From: JALOOX01 sp964557955
GTDB taxonomy: Bacteria > Desulfobacterota > Syntrophobacteria > Syntrophobacterales > Syntrophobacteraceae
Assembly: GCA_964557955.1 (NCBI GenBank)
Contig: CAZLCS010000009.1
Coordinates: 1-64,000 of the forward strand
DNA: 64,000 nucleotides
Direction: 5' to 3'
Both the position numbers and the translations under genes were made by a program. Below the pieces are notes generated by a model. It did not search any database. It had not been told where the DNA came from and saw only the letters and a list, made by a program, of their open reading frames with translations. Shown here piece after piece: positions 61,543 to 64,000 of this stretch; position 1 is the first letter of the stretch; the number at the start of each line of letters is the position of its first letter.

Positions 61543-61945
61543 TCAGAGGCCCCTTGAAGATTTGATCTCGATCGGCTTCCACAAGCCAGCCTGCCACCCG
61601 AAAGGTCCGTCGCGCGGCCCCCTCCGGACAGAGCGGCGCAGCTGCGCAGGGGGGATCGAATGACCGAACATCCGGACTCTGCCGCCTCACCACTATGAGC
61701 CTTCGAGTGGACTCCCTTTACAGGGATTTGAGCTGCCGCACAATGGATAAGTGCATCGGGCCCATTTGAAAGGTCGTCCGGCAGGTCCTACGACAGATTC
61801 ACTGGCAGGCACCGGGATCCCGGTCTTATATTCTTGTCGATTGGGCGATCCACGATGATGGCGCGTATCACATGACCGCGGGTGCGAACAGAATCGGCTT
61901 CCTCCTCCGCACCTGTATTGTGGTGTTATCGCGAAGGACAAGAAC
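61543..61945. other. Intergenic region between waaA and Crp/Fnr regulator
   Basis: About 403 bases between two divergent genes. It presumably holds both promoters. No palindrome like the GTGAC-N3-GTCAC motif found downstream of the regulator is present here. No gene is supported. Confidence 0.4.
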
Positions 61946-62602
61946 ATGGCCAAAATCACGATCGATCAGTTCCTGGATCTTTTTCCGAACTTTCGCAGGG
62001 CGAAGGGCCCCCTTGCGGAAGAGATATTTTTGGGGAGCATGTACAAGGCGCTTCCTGCAAAGACTTCCTTGTATCACGAGGGGGATGGCTGCCAGGGAAT
62101 CGGGTTTGTACTTTCCGGTGAGATCCGGGTTTTCAAAGTGGGCCACCAGGAAGACAAGGAAGTCACCCTCTACGAAATCTATCCGGGAGAAACCTGCATC
62201 CTCAATGCATCCTGCATCCTTTCCAATACCCGGTACCCGGCGGATGCCATGACCCTGACCGACGTGGAACTGCTGTTTCTCCCGTCCGACAGATTTCTCA
62301 ACCTCATGGCGAGGCACGAGGAGCTTCGAGGCTACATATTCATGTTTCTGAGTCAAAGGCTGGCTGAGATCATCGAACTGCTCGAGGAGGTGACTTTCGG
62401 GCGCCTCGACGATCGCCTCGCCGAGTACCTCATTCAAAAAGCTCAAAACGGCATTCTGCAGACCACTCACCAGAACATCGCGAATGACCTCGGCTCGTCA
62501 CGGGAAGTCATCAGCCGGCTTCTGAAAGACTTTGAGCGCAAGGGGAGGGTTCTCGTATCGCGAAACCGCATTCAGCTTCTGAAGCTCCTGGATGAGATCT
62601 GA
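61946..62602 (+). CDS. Crp/Fnr-family transcriptional regulator
   Basis: This 218-aa regulator has an N-terminal cyclic-nucleotide-type beta-barrel (about 20-135; YHEGDGCQGIGFVLSGEIRVF), a dimerisation helix, and a C-terminal winged helix with TTHQNIANDLGSSREVISRLLKDFERKG (recognition helix SSREVISRLL). The N-terminal Cys cluster of Fnr is absent, but two Cys (CILNASC) lie in the barrel and may sense redox. GAAGGACAAGAAC precedes ATG 61946. The next gene, a TsdA-like cytochrome, is preceded by two palindromes that may be its binding sites. Confidence 0.9.
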   Translation: MAKITIDQFLDLFPNFRRAKGPLAEEIFLGSMYKALPAKTSLYHEGDGCQGIGFVLSGEIRVFKVGHQEDKEVTLYEIYPGETCILNASCILSNTRYPADAMTLTDVELLFLPSDRFLNLMARHEELRGYIFMFLSQRLAEIIELLEEVTFGRLDDRLAEYLIQKAQNGILQTTHQNIANDLGSSREVISRLLKDFERKGRVLVSRNRIQLLKLLDEI

Positions 62603-62686
62603 AGAAGTCACACCCGTCTCCGGGCGGCGCGGTCTTCCATGGCTTTCCACTCGGCGATGCCTTTCTCACCCTCATCCCCCACCACG

Positions 62687-62740
62687 GTGACATAGTCACA
62701 GAAGCCCACAAAAGACGGTGGGCTTGGTGACTTTGTCACG
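62687..62740. promoter_or_regulatory. Two GTGAC-N3-GTCAC palindromes, candidate operators
   Basis: GTGAC-ATA-GTCAC lies at 62687-62699 and GTGAC-TTT-GTCAC at 62728-62740, both preceded by G. Their centres are 41 bases apart, close to four helical turns, on the same DNA face. Between them AGCCCAC (62703-62709) and GTGGGCT (62718-62724) form a stem. The sites are Crp/Fnr-like but with five, not six, bases between GTGA and TCAC. They end about 92 bases before the cytochrome start. Confidence 0.65.
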
Positions 62741-62832
62741 GTCGGCCCCCGCTCCCCTCGATTACATTTCCACCAACAGGACGAACCGGATCTCGGATTG
62801 GCAGGGACCCCAACCCATAAGAAAGGACTCTC

Positions 62833-63882
62833 ATGAAGCGCACACTGATACTGACACTGGCTGTTGCGGCGATGGTGTGGACGCTGGCTCCTTCTGCCGG
62901 CGCCAAAGATCAGGTGGAGCCCGACTGCGCAGGCATAGCCGACTGGTACGAGTGCAGGGACATTGAGACTGCTCCCCCGATGGTACAGGACGGCTACAAC
63001 ATGATTGAGAACACCCCCGTAACCCTCGGCCCCTGGGGCGATGTCAAAGGGGCTGACGGCGAGCCCGTCATCAAGACCACCCTTTCGTGCACCAGTTGCC
63101 ATTTCGGGGGAGGACAGGTCCCGGGTGGAATTCCTTTTTTCCAGGTGCGCGACAAGTATGCCCCTCCCGGCCAGTATTGGCGGGCGGGCAACAAGAAGCG
63201 TGAGATCGCTGAACGCATCAACTGGTGTATGGTGAGCTGCGCCAACGGCCAGTTCCTCCCCGAGGACTCCTATGAGATGCAGGCCATGATTGCCTACATG
63301 GATTGGGTCGCCGAAGGCATCAAGGACCCCGGCATGCTTGGCCCAACCGGCTGGAAGAACATCCCAGGCCACGACCTTCCGCTCGTGAACCCCGACGCGC
63401 TCAGCATGACGGCGGACGATATGGCCGGCCAGTCGATATACGAAATGCGATGCGACAAGTGCCACGGCGACCAGGGACCGGGCCAGGGACGCTACGAGCC
63501 CGTCGAACCTCGCGCCCGCGTTCCCGCCCTCTGGGGAAGCAACTCCTTCACCAAGGGAGCTCAGGGCATGTATACGGCTCCCCTGCTTGCGCACCTGATC
63601 AAGAAATTCATGCCCCTCGGCGATGCGGACCTGACGGATCAGGAAGCCCTGGATGTGGCCGGATACATTGTCAGCCAGCCGCACGACATGGGCTATTTCA
63701 CGGACCAGTATTGGGGTGGCGTGGACCCGGTGTCGGGAACCATTCCGAACTATCTCTTCAAGCCTTCATATTTTCCCACGGGTCTCCCGATTCCCAACGA
63801 TCCGTTCACTTTCGAACAGCGACTGCTCGGGCCATGGCAGCCCATAGAAGACTGGCAGGCCGCCCAGCGAGCCCTCTATTAA
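62833..63882 (+). CDS. Periplasmic dihaem cytochrome c, thiosulfate dehydrogenase (TsdA)-like
   Basis: This 349-aa exported protein (signal peptide about 1-24, cut after SAGA) has two haem c motifs, CTSCH (about residue 91) and CDKCH (about 211). Sequence between them, ERINWCMVSCANGQFLPEDSYEMQAM split by its Cys pair, resembles the TsdA/SoxA-like block in which a nearby Cys can ligate a haem. TsdA enzymes join two thiosulfates to tetrathionate or do the reverse. AAAGGA precedes ATG 62833. A strong hairpin follows the stop. Confidence 0.82.
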   Translation: MKRTLILTLAVAAMVWTLAPSAGAKDQVEPDCAGIADWYECRDIETAPPMVQDGYNMIENTPVTLGPWGDVKGADGEPVIKTTLSCTSCHFGGGQVPGGIPFFQVRDKYAPPGQYWRAGNKKREIAERINWCMVSCANGQFLPEDSYEMQAMIAYMDWVAEGIKDPGMLGPTGWKNIPGHDLPLVNPDALSMTADDMAGQSIYEMRCDKCHGDQGPGQGRYEPVEPRARVPALWGSNSFTKGAQGMYTAPLLAHLIKKFMPLGDADLTDQEALDVAGYIVSQPHDMGYFTDQYWGGVDPVSGTIPNYLFKPSYFPTGLPIPNDPFTFEQRLLGPWQPIEDWQAAQRALY

Positions 63883-63940
63883 CAGCTGGATCGAGGAATG
63901 CCGGAACAGGCTCCTCTGATCCGGGATGACCGACAAGACT

Positions 63941-63990
63941 CGATGAAGTCAGGCCCTCCCTCCAGGAAGGCCCGACTTCATCGCCTTCTC
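63941..63990 (+). terminator. Terminator-like hairpin after the cytochrome gene
   Basis: CGATGAAGTC (63941-63950) pairs with GACTTCATCG (63974-63983), with an inner GGCC/GGCC extension past one mismatch. It is followed by CCTTCTC, a weak pyrimidine tract. It is 58 bases after the cytochrome stop codon. Confidence 0.65.
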
Positions 63991-64000
63991 CATCGATGGT

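Overview
The window looks like a chromosomal segment of an anaerobic, Gram-negative, G+C-rich bacterium of the Desulfobacterota type (sulfate reducer or syntroph, for example Syntrophobacteria). The reasons are: an Mvh/Hdr-type hydrogenase operon containing selenocysteine codons, an ADP-forming acyl-CoA synthetase, several rubrerythrin and rubredoxin genes, many large multi-sensor histidine kinases, and Kdo transferase (an outer membrane marker). The species cannot be fixed from the sequence alone. I saw no tRNA, rRNA, CRISPR array, insertion sequence or phage gene.

Layout. 1-11.4 kb: signal transduction (a kinase plus NtrC-type regulator pair, a PAS protein with a Cys-rich tail, and two very large hybrid kinases). 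11.8-14.6 kb: GntR regulator, small lipoprotein, beta-propeller phytase. 14.9-22.5 kb: gyrB, gyrA, gpsA and a kinase-like ATPase. 22.5-27.4 kb: membrane cytochrome c, diguanylate cyclase, sugar reductase, a protein with a duplicated domain, pyrE. 27.6-34 kb: an M20 peptidase divergent from a histidine-degradation operon hutU-hutI-hutH. 34-38.4 kb: MscS channel, SDR reductase and two secreted low-complexity proteins. 38.8-39.4 kb: a HicAB-type pair. 39.7-47.6 kb: the hydrogenase/Hdr operon. 48-57 kb: rubredoxins, ferritin-like proteins, copper export, an acyl-CoA synthetase operon, rubrerythrin. 57-64 kb: dtd, a B12 radical SAM protein, waaA, a Crp/Fnr regulator and a TsdA-like dihaem cytochrome.

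The most important result is in the hydrogenase operon. All six genes lie on the minus strand in the order maturation protease, hdrA, mvhD, frhB-like, mvhG, mvhA. Three of them (hdrA, mvhD, mvhA) are interrupted in frame by a single UGA exactly where a conserved cysteine of the family should be. Each UGA is followed by a SECIS-like hairpin, and in mvhA and mvhD these have the same spacing and nearly the same loop. Read as selenocysteine, they give full-length HdrA (1014 aa), MvhD (146 aa) and MvhA (482 aa, ending in the normal [NiFe] C-terminal motif). HdrB and HdrC are absent from the operon and an FrhB-like flavoprotein is present. This suggests an H2-linked flavin-based electron bifurcation complex with a different electron acceptor module.

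A second theme is a dispersed intergenic repeat built of 7-bp units (AGTTTCG, AGTTTCT, GGTTTCG). It occurs at eight or nine places, in two of them as inverted pairs enclosing about 130-180 bp. A third is a pair of GTGAC-N3-GTCAC palindromes between the Crp/Fnr gene and the TsdA-like cytochrome, a likely operator.
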